Of a DNA stretch of 64,000 nt, positions 52,256 through 61,150 are shown piece after piece. The notes beneath the pieces are model-generated. The model made no database searches and was not told the origin of the DNA. It saw nothing but the letters and a program-made list of their open reading frames with translations. Every line of letters begins with the position of its first letter. Positions within the stretch are counted from its first letter, which is position 1. The stretch covers positions 64,953,423 to 65,017,422 of the forward strand of contig OY755237.1 of the NCBI GenBank assembly GCA_963576725.1, read 5' to 3'. The stretch comes from Azorinus chamasolen. Its lineage: Eukaryota > Mollusca > Bivalvia > Cardiida > Solecurtidae. The translations under genes were made by a program, and so were the position numbers.

Positions 52256-52843
52256 CTATATTATAGAATAGTATGAGTCTATCCTCCTTTTGCTTGTCTT
52301 TCAGTCTTCAGCCGGGGTTCAGAGAGCATATCGCTTACCATGGATTTGTCGTGATACCAGTTATTTACGTACCAGGCTCAACACGTTTGACAGTTTCTCA
52401 TTGGACAGGACACTATGCGTATGGGTAGACAAGTCTGTATACATTTTTTAACTGCAGTGAAAGCGATTGTTAAGATTGGTGCAACTGCAAATAAAGCTAA
52501 AGTTTCATTTTGCTTTCTTGCAGGTATTGTTAATGTGCTGTCCCAAGAGAAGATATTAATTGACAGAGCAGTCAATGTATTTTGCAGGTTGTTTAAGTGT
52601 ATGAGTATAGAGTATATAGTTGTTTTAATGACTTTTTAGTATATTTTTGCTTTAGTTTTTGCGACAGAATGATGTTTCCCTTTATTTCTAAGCCCAATGA
52701 TAGTAGATTATGGTGGAATAAATACCCAGAGACGTTTGCTGATCGACTTGTGAGCTACTGTTGGACGAGATGTTGACACTTCTTATGCACTGACATGTGA
52801 AAGATATTTAGAGTTGTCCACCTATTTGTATAGCTTACATCTG
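52256..52843. other. No supported gene
   Basis: Frames on both strands at 52378-52639 overlap and show no domain. Confidence 0.4.
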
Positions 52844-53009
52844 TATCCATGCTTATAAAACTTTTAGTTGAGTCTGGGTTCGTTCTCAAGTTTTTGACTG
52901 GTCAGATTTGAGCCTTTGGCTCAAATCTGACCAATCAAACGCTTGAGAACTCAAATCTGACCAATCAAATGCTTGAGAACGAACTAAAAAGTTTTATAAG
53001 CATGGACCC
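52844..53009. mobile_element. H foldback element
   Basis: TATCCATGCTTATAAAACTT mirrors AAGTTTTATAAGCATGGACC; core TGGTCAGATTTGAGCC/TTT/GGCTCAAATCTGACCA. Here the right arm carries the tandem duplication (CTCAAATCTGACCAATCAAA twice), opposite to 25101. Confidence 0.75.
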
Positions 53010-53159
53010 AGGCCTTCTGGTTTTATAAATACAGGATCTGTAGGTGTTACATCTTTCTGAGAATTGCAAGTTTGCTTACAGGATTTCAGTGAAGAAGAGA
53101 GCTTATTTCATATGTTATTTATGTTTTCCTTCTTCTGTAGGTTATTGTTACTATGGGGT

Positions 53160-54170
53160 CTATCGAGTATACCATGCCCAGTGGCATACTGTCCCACTTG
53201 GTTGCTCTTTGGTGTAGAGGAATCTGCATGGTTGTGTATGCGGAGCTGGATGAATGTCATATTCAACGAACACAGCATCGTGATCTGAAAAGCCAGTCAA
53301 TATGTTGCTTTTTGTAACAGTACATGTATGAGTCATGTAGGAAACACCGCATAAAAAACACACAACCGCCTAAACAGCAGCAAGACGAAAAACAGTAAAA
53401 TGTACATGTATATAAAAGGCACAAAGAGACGCACAAATACATAACAAACAAACAATAGGGGAAAGATGGAAGTACCGCCTTGGAACGGTCAGTGACAAAT
53501 GTCACTTGGCGTTTAAATCGATTTAGGGTCGCCCAACCTCACACTTATTCAATCCCCACCATAACAGACAAACAGTGTAAATAAACGTACCCCTTCTCCG
53601 ACTAATCTGAAGTGAGAAAACTTTGCTTTGGAGCTCTGGAATAATCTAGCCTATGGTGCTGTTATTTCTAGCTGTTTATATTTTCATTCGAATGACTATT
53701 GTCATCTAGACAATCAGTAAAAAGAGTTATGCAATTTTGAATGCTAGATGACTGTTTTGATCGATTTCAGTTTCCAGTATCACTCAGGTAAGTCCATGTC
53801 TCCTCCGATCTCGAGTACAGTTGGCTGTGTCCATTGGCTCACCGAATTGTTTCATTGGAGGTTATAGGATCATCAAGAGAGCAGAACAGCAAGGATTTCG
53901 CACCTACCATCTGTATTTGACCAAAACAATTCCACAGTTTGTTCTGCAGTTCTGGGATGTCTGTGCTAAATAATGTTTATATAATTGCTATTAGCTATCT
54001 ATCGCCTACACGTGATTTCCAATAAGTCTTCAATAGTTTGAAATTTAAGGGAGGGCAAACCTCGCTGCTTGACAACGAAATATCTAACCAAGTTTCTAGA
54101 GCCAGAATAATATCTGGCTTTAGAATGTCAATGAGCTGTTGACACTTGCTCTATAATTTGTCAAAAACTT
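53160..54170 (-). pseudogene. Decayed LINE endonuclease domain
   Basis: On the minus strand, from about 54145 to 54001, one open stretch reads QQLIDILKPDIILALETWLD, the APE-type endonuclease start with its catalytic-Glu motif ETWL, continuing to SSSEVCPPLNF. Further on (near 53950-53850) ELQNKLWNCFGQIQMVGAKS fits the middle of the domain. At about 53300-53200 GFSDHDAVFVEYDIHP carries the terminal SDH motif. Stops, frameshifts and a family I insertion (53310-53600) interrupt it. No RT core follows; an H element lies downstream. Confidence 0.75.
53310..53600. repeat. Family I repeat inside LINE remnant
   Basis: GTACATGTATGAGTCATGTA, AAAGAGACGCACAAATACAT, ACCGCCTTGGAACGGTCAGT and GCCCAACCTCACACTTATTC in the order seen at 32625 and 35500. 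It sits between the middle and SDH parts of the endonuclease frame. Confidence 0.6.
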
Positions 54171-54253
54171 GTATTATAGATCTAATACTTGGTCAATATT
54201 TTCTCAAATTCTTGATCGACTCGGAAGTAGTCAAACTTGCACCAGATCCTACT

Positions 54254-54468
54254 TTAACCCTTTCGCTGCCAAACTCTGTCGTCTGCTAACTTTGTCGTCT
54301 GCTACAAATTTTCATTCTTTTGATTTTCTTAATTTTAGTTTCAAAAACATAGTAACAGTAACAAACAGTTTGGATCCTGATGAGACGCCGAGTTACTCGG
54401 CGTCTCATCTGGATCCAAACTGTTTGCATATGTAATCACAGATCCGGCATTGGCAGCGAAAGGGTTAA
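54254..54468 (+). mobile_element. T-C hairpin MITE, complete
   Basis: TTAACCCTTTCGCTGCCAAA to TTGGCAGCGAAAGGGTTAA. Long arm ACTCTGTCGTCTGCTAACTT + TGTCGTCTGCTAC; hairpin with T opposite T. Very close to the copy 1.15 kb downstream, so both are young. Right TTAA shared with T-D. Confidence 0.88.
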
Positions 54469-54692
54469 CTCATTCCCTCCTAGACTATTTTAGACCCAAC
54501 CTCTTTGAATAAATCTACCGAAAAGGAGAATTAACTATAGAAAAGGAGACATTAAGAATTGTGTAGTTTTGAAACCATTGTGATAAATAGGGCATTTACT
54601 CATATGACTCAAATGCTCTATTGATCACAATGGTTTCAAAACATGAGTTGTACAGAGGCACAATAAGGCGTCAGTAGAAGAGAATGGGTTAG
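54465..54692 (-). mobile_element. T-D MITE
   Basis: TTAACTCATTCCCTCCTAGA to GTAGAAGAGAATGGGTTAG. Hairpin ATTGTGATAAATAGGGCATT/TACTCATATGACTCAA/ATGCTCTATTGATCACAATG has a diverged centre. Starts on the TTAA that ends the T-C copy. Confidence 0.77.
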
Positions 54693-54913
54693 GCGGATAT
54701 TTTTTTCACGTCAAGATAAGGATTTAAAAATCGCCCCCTACATCATTTTCCATTCTAGGATTTTGAACATAATACAACCAAATCGTCTATGATGTTTAAT
54801 CCTTTCCCTAATAAAATGTTTTGCGTGAATTTGTCATTTTATAGATGTTTTAACTGAATTTCTAGAATGTAAAATTATTTGCTTCAGGGATTTTGTTTTT
54901 TTTGCTTTTTCAA

Positions 54914-55350
54914 ACAACTGTAGCATCAGATATGTATAATAGCATAGCCAACAACTGTAGCATCAGATATGTATAATAGCATAGCCAACTGTAGCATCAG
55001 ATATGTATAATAGCATAGCCAACTGTAGCATCAGATATGTATAATAGCATAGCCAACAACTGTAGCATCAGATATGTATAATTGCATAGCCAACTGTAGC
55101 ATCAGATATGTATAATAGCATAGCCAACAACTGTAGCACCAGATATGTATAATAGCATAGCCAACAACTGTAGCACCAGATATGTATAATAGCATAGCCA
55201 ACAACTGTAGTACCAGATATGTATAATAGCATAGCCAACAACTGTAGCATCAGATATGTATAATTACATAGCCAACAACTGTAGTACCAGATATGTATAA
55301 TAGCATAGCCAACAACTGTAGCATCAGATATGTATAATTACATAGCCAAC
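54914..55350. repeat. 34/37-bp minisatellite, 12 copies
   Basis: ACTGTAGCATCAGATATGTA + TAATAGCATAGCCA with or without an extra ACA. Unit starts are at 54917, 54954, 54988, 55022, 55059, 55093, 55130, 55167, 55204, 55241, 55278 and 55315. Copies are nearly identical, implying recent expansion; 3' units share CACC/TACC variants, so turnover is directional. Confidence 0.92.
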
Positions 55351-55404
55351 AGAGAAGACAGAAGCCGTCTGATCTTGGTCTACTCTGATTGTAAATGCGT
55401 TGAA
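55351..55404 (-). mobile_element. T-B hairpin fragment
   Basis: AGAGAAGACAGAAGCCGTCT, GATCTTGGTCTACTCTGATT and GTAAATGCGTTGAATTAA. One arm of the hairpin is missing; the minisatellite abuts the break. Confidence 0.5.
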
Positions 55405-55619
55405 TTAACCCTTTCGCTGCCATACTCTGTCGTCTGCTAACTTTGTCGTCTGCTACAAATTTTCATTCTTTTGATTTTCTTCATTTTTGTTTCAAAAACA
55501 TAGTAACAGTAACAAACAGTTTGGATCCTGATGAGACGCCGAGTTACTCGGCGTCTCATCTGGATCCAAACTGTTTGCATAGGTAATCACAGATCCGACA
55601 TTGGCAGCGAGAGGGTTAA
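55405..55619 (+). mobile_element. T-C hairpin MITE, complete
   Basis: TTAACCCTTTCGCTGCCATA to GGCAGCGAGAGGGTTAA. Differs from the 54254 copy at only a few positions by eye. Hairpin arms GGATCCTGATGAGACGCCGA and TCGGCGTCTCATCTGGATCC. Confidence 0.88.
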
Positions 55620-55970
55620 ATGCGATTCACCTATAGAAAACAAAATCAATGCGGTTGGCAGACCAATTGAGAACCAAAACATTGAAACTTTATTTTTTAT
55701 TTTCCGGCAATCCATTAGTTTTAAATAATGGTACGCCCTAGTCATATATCAATGAAAGCAAGCATGAATTAATCCTCAAACATAATTTAAAGGTTCTTCT
55801 TTGTCTCGCTAATGACGTAAATAAGTCCAGCTTCTGAAAAACAAACAGGAAACCGGTGCATGAACTCTACAATCACCCTATCGTCTATCACATAAAAATG
55901 GTTTGAAATAAATTGTACTCACAGGAACTTAACCTGTAAATTGCTGAGCAGTTGTTCGTCACTGGATATT

Positions 55971-56180
55971 TTAACCCTTTCCTTAATATAGACGCATGTT
56001 CACGCAATTGCAAACATGTTAGACCAGGATCAGACGGCTCCTATGTCTGCTCTGTTGGCTGTTGGCATCATATAGATTTGATTCTACATTTTTTGTCAAA
56101 GCAAACTTTTACCTTGAAAATTTTACATTATAAAAATAGAGCTAATAACATATTCGTGTTGTCTTTATTTCGTGCATGAC
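55971..56180 (+). mobile_element. T-B MITE, right end lost
   Basis: TTAACCCTTTCCTTAATATA, GTTCACGCAATTGCAAACAT, GACCAGGATCAGACGGCTCC TATGTCTGCTCTGTTGG: the second hairpin arm is deleted from the centre. Long arm CATATAGATTTGATTCTACA and TTACATTATAAAAATAGAGC. Confidence 0.6.
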
Positions 56181-56261
56181 TACATCACAGGAAAATGGTT
56201 GATACGATCAGTTTGAATACTATGTACATATGAGAAGATCTCTCAGAAAAGGGTTTTTATT

Positions 56262-56455
56262 GCACTGCAAACAGTGTAGATCCAGATCAGACGTCACATC
56301 TATGAAAAGGTACCTGATTAAGTTGTACACTGTATGGAAGGACCAGGAACATATAATTACAGATTCGTATACAGGTGACAAACAGTGCCCATCCTTGCTG
56401 TACTCCATGTCGGAGACCTGATGACTAGTCTAGGTCTACACTGTTGCAATGCAAC
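56262..56455. mobile_element. Degraded TTAA-type hairpins
   Basis: GCAAACAGTGTAGATCCAGA TCAGACGTCACATC and, later, GACAAACAGTGCCCATCC ... TGACTAGTCTAGGTCTACACTG. Two overlapping old T-F-like hairpins. Confidence 0.4.
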
Positions 56456-56577
56456 AAGACCCTTTCCCAGAGAGCGGCTCAAAAGGTTATCTCCAATGCT
56501 CTCACAATATGGCAAAGGTTCCGTTTTGGATTGTTATGAAAGTTGTCCACAACCTCTACCGTCTGCTCAGAGTGTTA

Positions 56578-56670
56578 CTTAGTTTAGATCCTGATGAGAC
56601 GTCGAGTTACTAGGCGTTTGATGCAAATTGTTTGCAGCAGTTATCTGTGATCTCGACCACTATGTGTTAA
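56578..56670 (+). mobile_element. T-C fragment
   Basis: TTTAGATCCTGATGAGACGT CGAGTTACTAGGCGTTTGAT, GCAAATTGTTTGCAGCAGTT, ending TGTGTTAA. Confidence 0.5.
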
Positions 56671-56934
56671 AGGCAAAGTCTTAATGAAAATATACGAGAA
56701 GATAACGGGGTATAGGGGCGTACCTCAGAGGAACTTAGACAGTAAATCCCCATCTGGATAGTATGAAGGCAATAGCATCTGGCGTGAGCTTTGATTTAAA
56801 GGGATTTTCTAATGACTGGGCGTTCGCTCATTACTTTGCGGCGCAGTAAACTAATAAAAAGAACGTATTTCGTGCACAGAACACTTGGCACTATTACACT
56901 TTTACATTCAGTTTCGAAGAAAGGTATAGTAGAA

Positions 56935-57120
56935 CCTGTCTTACGCAACCATTAAAATGGGTCTAAATAAGGACCGTAAGCCATGTGGTTGCTTAATGCA
57001 GGTCGAAGATTTATAGGAGCTTTCTGCATTACTTTTGCCCTGTATTAAACAACCAACACCTGTTTTTTAAGATTCTAGTGTCCAATCAATATAAGGTCGC
57101 TTATGACAGGTTCTACTGTA
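56935..57120. mobile_element. P-type MITE
   Basis: TA-TAGTAGAACCTGTCTTACG to GGTCGCTTATGACAGGTTCTACTG-TA. TTAATGCAGGTCGAAGATTT, TATAGGAGCTTTCTGC and CCCTGTATTAAACAACCAAC. One centre arm shortened. Its right TA is the left TA of the next P. Confidence 0.7.
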
Positions 57121-57569
57121 CAGTCTCGCTAATAGGACCACTGAAAAGAAGTATTAACCCTTCTCTTGCTGAATTTTAAAATACATTTCTCCTTCTTTAC
57201 CCATGCCCTGTTGTATAATTACATATATCTTCACTGTGTACAAGTATTTCGCGGTACAATGACTGCTGTGGAGTGCACTGGTTGCACAATCAATTTGTAA
57301 ATAGTGTAGACCCTGATGAGACAGCTCCTGCAGGAGCTGTCTCATCTGGGTCTTCACTATTTTCAGGTAGGTATATTGACGTGAATAGCAAGCGAAGGGT
57401 TATTCTGGGATTTTCAAACAAATTATGGCCTAATGCAGGACAAAAGTATGCAGAAAGCTGCTATGGAGCTCGCTACAGTACCTTTGACCTGCAGGAAGCA
57501 ACTACCTGTTTCTAGAGAACTCATATTACGTTGATAAAGTGTGTGGTCGCATTAGCAAGAGTTTACTGT
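57119..57569. mobile_element. P-type MITE split by T-A
   Basis: TA-CAGTCTCGCTAATAGGACC, GAAAAGAAGTA then T-A, resuming TTCTGGGATTTTCAAACAAA, CCTAATGCAGGACAAAAGTA, centre AGAAAGCTGCTATGGAGCTC, right end GCATTAGCAAGAGTTTACTG-TA. Confidence 0.72.
57154..57403 (-). mobile_element. T-A MITE nested in P
   Basis: TTAACCCTTCTCTTGCTGAA to AGCAAGCGAAGGGTTAT. Right flanking tetramer is TTAT rather than TTAA, read against host GTATAATTCTAGA-type sequence. Hairpin with T opposite T. Confidence 0.86.
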
Positions 57570-57584
57570 AAAACTACCTATAAT

Positions 57585-57817
57585 AGTCGTCTGCAACGGC
57601 TGTCATCTTCAACTGTCTGCAGCTAGTGTTGTCTGTAACTAATGTCGTCTGCAACTATTGTTGTCTGTACCTATTGTTGACTGCAACTGCTGTCGACTTC
57701 AATTGTCTGCAACAATCGTCATCTGCTGCTACTGCCGTCTGCAATTACTGTCATCTGCATCTAGCGTCGTCAGTGACAACTGTTATTCAACAGTTTTCAA
57801 CTCTTGTCGTCTGACTG
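57585..57817. repeat. ~17-bp degenerate minisatellite
   Basis: Repeats of CTGTCGTCTGCAACTATTG with many substitutions. TGTCGTCTGC is also the doubled motif in the T-C long arm and the single motif in T-E, so the array may have grown from a MITE arm. Confidence 0.65.
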
Positions 57818-57843
57818 ATTTCTTAATCACATTCTCTTTCCAT

Positions 57844-58099
57844 TTAAATATTTCCTTCATATATACGTGTTTTCGCGCATTTGCAAACATATTAGACCTA
57901 GATCAGACGATTTCTATAGGAGTCATCTTATCAGCGTCTACCCTTTTGCTAATGGAATTTGAAAAATGTGTTTCTATACTTTGTAAAATGGTTACAGTGT
58001 TCAACCTTCCAATGTTCGTTATAACCATTTTGTGCATGAATAATCACTATTTAATAAGTATCGAAAGTTGAAATAATCATAGAACAGGGAAATAGTTAA
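57844..58099 (+). mobile_element. T-B MITE
   Basis: TTAAATATTTCCTTCATATA to ACAGGGAAATAGTTAA. Short arm CGCGCATTTGCAAACATATT, hairpin GACCTAGATCAGACGATTTC/TATA/GGAGTCATCTTATCAGCGTC with A opposite A, long arm ATGGTTACAGTGTTCAACCT. Confidence 0.75.
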
Positions 58100-58842
58100 C
58101 ACTTTCCTCCATAAATACGCCTTTCTACGCCTCTGTAATAGAGATAATGACATCGCGAATATTCATTACATGCATATGATGACATACGAACGCAACCATT
58201 TTGGTCATTACAGAAGCTGTAAGAACAAGAATTATAGTCGTTCATAGGAGCCGTCCAATCTAGATATTCTATGATCCTGTAGGAGCCGCCCAATCTAGAT
58301 ATTCTATGATCCTGAAGGAGCCGTCCAATCTAGAGCTTCTATGATCCTGTAGGAGCCGCCCAATCTAGATATTCTATGATCCTGAAGGAGCCGTCCAATC
58401 TAGAGCTTCTATGATCCTGTAGGAGCCGCCCAATCTAGATATTCTATGATCCTGAAGGAGCCGTCCAATCTAGAGCTTCTATGATCCTGTAGGAGCCGCC
58501 CAATCTAGATATTCTATGATCCTGTAGGAGCCGTCCAATCTAGAGCTTCTATGATCCTGTAGGAGCCGTCCAATCTAGATATTCCATTATCCTGAAGGAG
58601 CCGTCCAATTTAGAGCTTCTATGATCCTGTAGGAGCCGCCCAATCTAGATATTCTATGATCCTGAAGGAGCCGTCCAATTTAGAGCTTCTATGATCCTGT
58701 AGGAGCCGCCCAATCTAGATATTCTATGATCCTGAAGGAGCCATCCAATTTAGAGCTTCTATGATCATGTAGGGGCCGTCCAGTCTAGAGCTTCTATGAT
58801 TGCGAAGACGTTACAATGCGTATTTATGGAGTAAAGGTTTTA
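58096..58842 (-). mobile_element. T-B element expanded by internal minisatellite
   Basis: TTAACACTTTCCTCCATAAA starts on the TTAA of the previous T-B; right end GCGAAGACGTTACAATGCGT + ATTTATGGAGTAAAGG is the T-B short arm. Long-arm landmarks ATGACATCGCGAATATTCAT and TTTTGGTCATTACAGAAGCT lie left of the array. The hairpin position is occupied by a 35-bp tandem array. Confidence 0.75.
58237..58795. repeat. 35-bp minisatellite with 70-bp higher-order unit
   Basis: AGGAGCCGTCCAATCTAGAT + ATTCTATGATCCTGT, 35 bp, about 16 units. Two variants alternate: CGCCC with GATATT and CGTCC with GAGCTT, giving a 70-bp higher-order repeat. CTGTAGGAGCCGTC is one half of the T-B hairpin centre, so the array looks to have arisen from it. 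Confidence 0.9.
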
Positions 58843-58844
58843 TA

Positions 58845-59045
58845 TCTTCCTTCATATGAACGCCTTATATTGAATGTGGTAGACCCAGATCAGACGGGTC
58901 CTATAGAAACCATCTGCATGAGACATTCTCCGTTCGCTCATACAGTTTCGGTATAGGTAACACATTCCTGTGTTCATCTTCCATTATAATCCTGCAGCTA
59001 ATAAATATTGATGATGTCATTATTTCTTACATGAATATTTAGCAG
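58845..59045 (+). mobile_element. T-B MITE, ends lost
   Basis: TCTTCCTTCATATGAACGCC, GGTAGACCCAGATCAGACGG + GTCCTATAGAAACCATCTGC, then long arm TTCCTGTGTTCATCTTCCAT and ATTGATGATGTCATTATTTC. Confidence 0.55.
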
Positions 59046-59130
59046 ATGAAGTGTTTTTGCGGCTGTACTCATTCTTAAAAAAATAAGTGAGTCGGTAAGT
59101 AAACTGTTTCTCGGTATCAAAAGTGTCTGT

Positions 59131-59300
59131 CAGCCTACTAATTTTAAGCTCTGGTATGCTGAGAAAATGCTTTTTACATGGTTTTCGCCCACTTCATTTT
59201 CAAAAACCAAGCTATATCCAGTTTGTCTACAAAAATGCAATTAGCCTGATCCAAACTATTTGCAATGGCAATCATGGATCAAACCACTGCAGGCTATATG
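59131..59300 (+). mobile_element. C2 element with hairpin deleted
   Basis: AGCCTACTAATTTTAAGCTC, TTTTCAAAAACCAAGCTATA, ACAAAAATGCAATTAGCCTG then ATCCAAACTATTTGCAATGG. Almost the whole stem has been removed, leaving its base. Confidence 0.55.
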
Positions 59301-59424
59301 TTGGCAGAAATGGAAGACATCATGGCACAATGCAGTATTTTGACCGTTGTTTAGTTTGACCTGAACGTGCTAAATAGGTTTTCCTCTCAGACTTGATTTG
59401 CTTCTTATTTTTGTCATGCTAACG

Positions 59425-59505
59425 ATATGATCTGAATGACAATCAGATTGGATCCTGATGAGACGTATTACTCGGCGTTCTATCTGGGTCCAAAAATAAT
59501 CATAT
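59425..59505 (+). mobile_element. T-C hairpin fragment
   Basis: CAGATTGGATCCTGATGAGA CGTATTACTCGGCGTTCTAT CTGGGTCCAAA. T opposite T kept. Confidence 0.5.
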
Positions 59506-59659
59506 GGCAATAGCTCGCTAATGGTCACATACGCGTTTAGAATTCAATCCTATTGCCTTTAGAAATAAAGTCAAATCTCTCTAAACTGGTCAGCCATTGA
59601 AAAGTAAGCATAACTCTCAATCAGAGAGACCGGTAACGGCGTATTGCTTGGAGTTTCTG

Positions 59660-59894
59660 TTTACCCCTTTCCCTCATATTGACGACTTTTGACGACTCTG
59701 TAAAAGTCACTTTGTGAATTCATTGTGATAAATAGAGCATTTGCTCCTATAGGAGCAATTGCTCTATTTATCACAATGGTTTCAAACTACAAAATTCTAA
59801 AAGTTTCCTTTTCTCTAGACTAGTTAATGCTCCTTTTCGGTAGATTTCTTCAAAGTGGTTGGATCTAAAAATAGCCTATGAGGGAATGGGTTAA
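59660..59894 (+). mobile_element. T-D hairpin MITE
   Basis: TTTACCCCTTTCCCTCATAT, TTGACGACTTTTGACGACTC to TATGAGGGAATGGGTTAA. Hairpin TTGTGATAAATAGAGCATTT/GCTCCTATAGGAGC/AATTGCTCTATTTATCACAA; long arm CTAGTTAATGCTCCTTTTCG. Good reference copy. Confidence 0.83.
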
Positions 59895-60065
59895 AGTTCC
59901 AAAGATTTTTTCACCGAGTGGTTTCTTAACACTTTAGTCCATGAATATTCATGTAAAATATAATAGCATCATGATAAATGTGTAACGTTATTTTTACTCA
60001 AGACAGTGATCATATAGCGAATAGGACACACTGTATGTAACTTGATACAGACAGTTAAAACATGC

Positions 60066-60298
60066 TTAACCCTTTCGGCGCGAAATTTCTAATTGCCGTC
60101 TGCAATCCAAATTTTGTTAAAACATTCGGTACAATAAGGAAATGAGATAAATAAATGCAAAATTCAAACGAATAAAGCACATATATAGAAACAGAAAATG
60201 AGACAAAAAGTGAAGTCCCTGATCAGACGTCGCATTGAAAAGGCGGCGTCTGATCTGGGACTGCACTATTTATGCGACTTCGGCGGTGAAAGGGTTAA
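60066..60298 (+). mobile_element. T-E hairpin MITE
   Basis: TTAACCCTTTCGGCGCGAAA to CTTCGGCGGTGAAAGGGTTAA. AATTGCCGTCTGCAATCC, AAATGAGATAAATAAATGCA; hairpin GTCCCTGATCAGACGTCGCA / GGCGGCGTCTGATCTGGGAC with T opposite T. Confidence 0.82.
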
Positions 60299-60865
60299 TA
60301 AATACTTTGTCCCTGGATTGAGGAAACCCTTATTACCGGTCATGTCGGTCTCCGGTATCCATTTCCTGACCATGAAGTATCAAGCTATACCCACATGAAA
60401 GGTGGAGCTTAGGAAAGCTTATTTTGTATTTGTTTTTTGTTTGGTTTTGTTCGATTTATCTAAGCAATAGTGCAATACGGTGGCTAACATGGTTGAACAA
60501 CTGAAAACAGTTCGCCAGTTTTCTTCCACAGACCATCTAGATTGTTTCCGGGGACGTGTTTAAAAACGGATTTAAGTTTTCTAACCAAACGTTTTCTAAC
60601 CAAACTTCATCCAAACTAACCCTCAAAATAGAACAAAGACATGTGTAAAGGGAGCCAACTCTTCAATGTAACCAGACAACAACCATTAGTTAACTCCCAT
60701 AAAATCAAAGTGTGTTAAGCCACATGCACGACACGGCTGTTAGTATGTGTCCTCATTAACCACAAATACCTGTATAAGAAAGAACGAACTAATGTTGTTC
60801 AAAAGCTATTGAAAAAGTATTAGAACAGTATTTTAAACACAAGCCGCCATTTATTCCATTATTTA
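60299..60865. other. No gene seen
   Basis: Contains a 66-codon frame overlapping the T-E end and TTTTCTAACCAAAC repeated near 60575-60605. Nothing recognisable. Confidence 0.45.
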
Positions 60866-61150
60866 ACAAGAGGGCCATGAGGCCCTGAAGCGCTCACCTG
60901 AGATAACCCCAGGGGCGGGGCCATTTTTGACCACAAGAAATCATGTGCACAACCTTGGTAGAGAACCACAAGGCAAAGCAGTATGCCATTAATTAATGGT
61001 CTAAGCCTTATGGTTTCAGAGAAAAGTAATATTTCATATTTTTCCCATGAAAAACTGATAAGCCCTGGGGCAGGCCCAAGTTTCGCCCAGTGGTCAGGGT
61101 CGTAAGTTAAACATTCTTGGCAGAGGACCACAAGCCACGGCTACATATTT

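Noticed and set aside
58237..58795. CRISPR-like array of 35-bp repeats
   Set aside because: Units are contiguous with no unique spacers; alternating variants form a 70-bp higher-order minisatellite, and the genome is eukaryotic.
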